A stretch of 64,000 bases of DNA from positions 434,001 through 498,000 of the forward strand of contig NW_025408681.1 in the NCBI RefSeq assembly GCF_020360975.1, read 5' to 3'. Positions 62,631-64,000 of the stretch are shown here, one piece after another. How positions within the stretch are numbered: the first letter of the stretch is position 1; each line of letters starts with the position of its first letter. This DNA is from Hirsutella rhossiliensis (taxonomy: Eukaryota > Ascomycota > Sordariomycetes > Hypocreales > Ophiocordycipitaceae). The notes beneath the pieces are model-generated. The model did not search any database. It saw only the letters and a program-made list of their open reading frames with translations, and was not told the origin of the DNA. The position numbers were made by a program, and so were the translations under genes.

Positions 62631-64000
62631 CGAGATACCCACGCACAAATCAATGTGGCAATAAGACTCTGCGAGTCTTCCAAGCGAACGTGGGCAAGAT
62701 CTCGCCGGCGCACGACTGCGCCCTTGCCCTCGCCGATTCCGAACATTACGATGTGGTGCTCCTCCAGGAGCCATGGACAGAAACAAAGGGCGGCCGATGC
62801 CTTACCAAAACACATCCCGCCTACGACACCTTCTCCCCGGTTGACAGCTGGGAAGACAATAGCACCCGACCCAGAGTCATGACCTATGTCCGCCGCAGGC
62901 CTGGGCTGATGGTAGATCAGAGGAGGCCCGCGGCAACTCGTGACATTCTTTGGCTCACGGTCAACGACATCACTTTGGTCAACGTTTACCGCCAACCGTC
63001 ATACGACGAGGCCCTCGACATACTACTCCAATGGCCCGCGCCAAACAGATGTCTGGTAGCAGGCGATTTCAACGCCAAACACCACAGCTGGCAAGCCGGC
63101 CGCATCGAGGGCCGCGGCGAGGCTGTAGCTGCATGGGCGACAGCCAACGGTCTGAACCTGCTCAACCCGGCTGACGTCCCGACAAATCCTCATGGCAATA
63201 CGATCGACCTTGCCTTCTCTAATATCGCCTTGGCCAATGCCGTGGTGGAAGACCATCTTGCCACCAGCTCCGACCACTTCACGCTCAGCACTACCCTGCC
63301 TGAGCTCGCTGTAGCGCCCCCACCCACTGGGAAGGTTCGCCTTACCTCTGACGAGGAAATAAGACGCTTCGTAGAGATGGTTGAAAACGGCGTGGCGGCT
63401 ATCGAGCCGTCAACCGCTTCCCCTCAAGACTTGGATTCACTTGCCTTAGCAGTGACTAACCTACTTCAGTTTGCCGCCAAAGCTGCAGGCCGGCCGGTCC
63501 GCAAGGGCGCACGCAGCGCGCCCTGGTGGACGGAGGAATGCTCCTTGGCCGCGGTGGAGTATCGCGCAGTGAGGAGAGTCTACGCTCTCGGTTTCGGCCG
63601 AGAGGTTCAGCTCGCGAAAAGGAAGTTCCAGAGAGTCGTGCGGCGAGTCAAGCGCCGTTACTGGCGCGATCTGATTGACAGCTTCACGGACAGTGCGTCC
63701 GTCTTCAAGGCGGTCCGTTGGCTGAGATCGCCCGGTGCTTTCCAACCACCGCCTCTGCAAGTGGATGATACCGTCTATGAGACCCAACTAGACAAAGCCA
63801 ACGCCCTGCGACGAGCAACGCTCGAACGTCGCACTTCGCAGGATGACATCACGGATCCGTGGGTCCCAGTGGACACAGCGAGGACGATTCCTTTCGCTCA
63901 GAACGTTTCCCTGGAGGAGGTCCGGGACGCGACCCTTCGCACGGGTAACACCTCTCCCGGCTCCGATAACATTACGGTCAAGATGCTCCGTGCCGTCTGG
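62627..64000 (+). CDS. Tad-like LINE ORF2: endonuclease and start of reverse transcriptase, cut by window end
   Basis: The frame is open for 458 codons to the last base. It starts at ATG 62627, inside the ORF1 stop. The AP-type endonuclease domain has its catalytic pieces: VFQANVGKIS, VVLLQEPWT (Glu), VYRQPS, LVAGDFNAKHHSW (Asp/Asn), NPHGNTIDLAFSN and SSDHFTLS (Asp/His). After a linker with WWTEECSLA and KRRYWRDLI, the reverse transcriptase begins with TGNTSPGSDNITVKMLR at the window edge. No frame break in this part, in contrast to ORF1, so the element may be young. It nicks target DNA and copies its RNA in place. Confidence 0.93.
   Translation, partial: MTRYPRTNQCGNKTLRVFQANVGKISPAHDCALALADSEHYDVVLLQEPWTETKGGRCLTKTHPAYDTFSPVDSWEDNSTRPRVMTYVRRRPGLMVDQRRPAATRDILWLTVNDITLVNVYRQPSYDEALDILLQWPAPNRCLVAGDFNAKHHSWQAGRIEGRGEAVAAWATANGLNLLNPADVPTNPHGNTIDLAFSNIALANAVVEDHLATSSDHFTLSTTLPELAVAPPPTGKVRLTSDEEIRRFVEMVENGVAAIEPSTASPQDLDSLALAVTNLLQFAAKAAGRPVRKGARSAPWWTEECSLAAVEYRAVRRVYALGFGREVQLAKRKFQRVVRRVKRRYWRDLIDSFTDSASVFKAVRWLRSPGAFQPPPLQVDDTVYETQLDKANALRRATLERRTSQDDITDPWVPVDTARTIPFAQNVSLEEVRDATLRTGNTSPGSDNITVKMLRAVW

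Overview
The window comes from a filamentous ascomycete (Pezizomycotina), most likely a Sordariomycete. Evidence: short introns (about 45 to 90 bp) with CTAAC/CTGAC branch sites, a QDE-2-type Argonaute, a fungal bZIP factor, a fungal MYND protein, and dense transposons of fungal type (chromovirus, Rep/helicase Helitrons, copia, hAT, Tad-like LINE). It is a nested transposon island with a few resident genes.

Layout. 1-16.5 kb (unit A): a two-exon accessory gene (6400-8033, +) faces a near-intact Helitron Rep/helicase gene (15141-9204, -). A complete 5.8-kb Ty3 chromovirus (558-6367) sits in the upstream region of the accessory gene, and a solo LTR of the same family sits in its first exon. 16.5-27 kb (unit B): the same order, accessory gene (17161-18570, +) then Rep/helicase (-), here frame-broken, with a MYND zinc-finger gene (19686-19121, -) between them. 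27-31 kb: a decayed accessory fragment and a third full-length accessory gene. 31.4-36.75 kb: a second, different Helitron (+). 36.75-40.8 kb: copia, chromovirus and hAT fragments plus a solo LTR. 41.5-43.7 kb: a two-exon hypothetical gene and a bZIP gene. 45.7-47.6 kb: a hAT transposase. 47.8-50.4 kb: copia and Helitron fragments. 50.7-53.9 kb: Argonaute (-). 54.5-59 kb: a coiled-coil/nuclease-like/kinase-like gene (-) between two related LTRs. 59.5-60.8 kb: a fourth accessory copy (-), cut by a Tad-like LINE that runs off the right end.

Two results stand out. First, an unrecognised two-exon gene family occurs four times plus a fragment, twice in the same convergent arrangement with a Helitron Rep/helicase. 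It is a candidate undescribed Helitron-associated function, possibly an OB-fold ssDNA-binding partner (inference). Second, most frame breaks that could be placed, in the chromovirus, the accessory genes and the Argonaute gene, are one-base losses in short homopolymers. Because the chromovirus LTRs look identical and Argonaute is a resident gene, many of these breaks are probably sequencing or assembly errors rather than decay.
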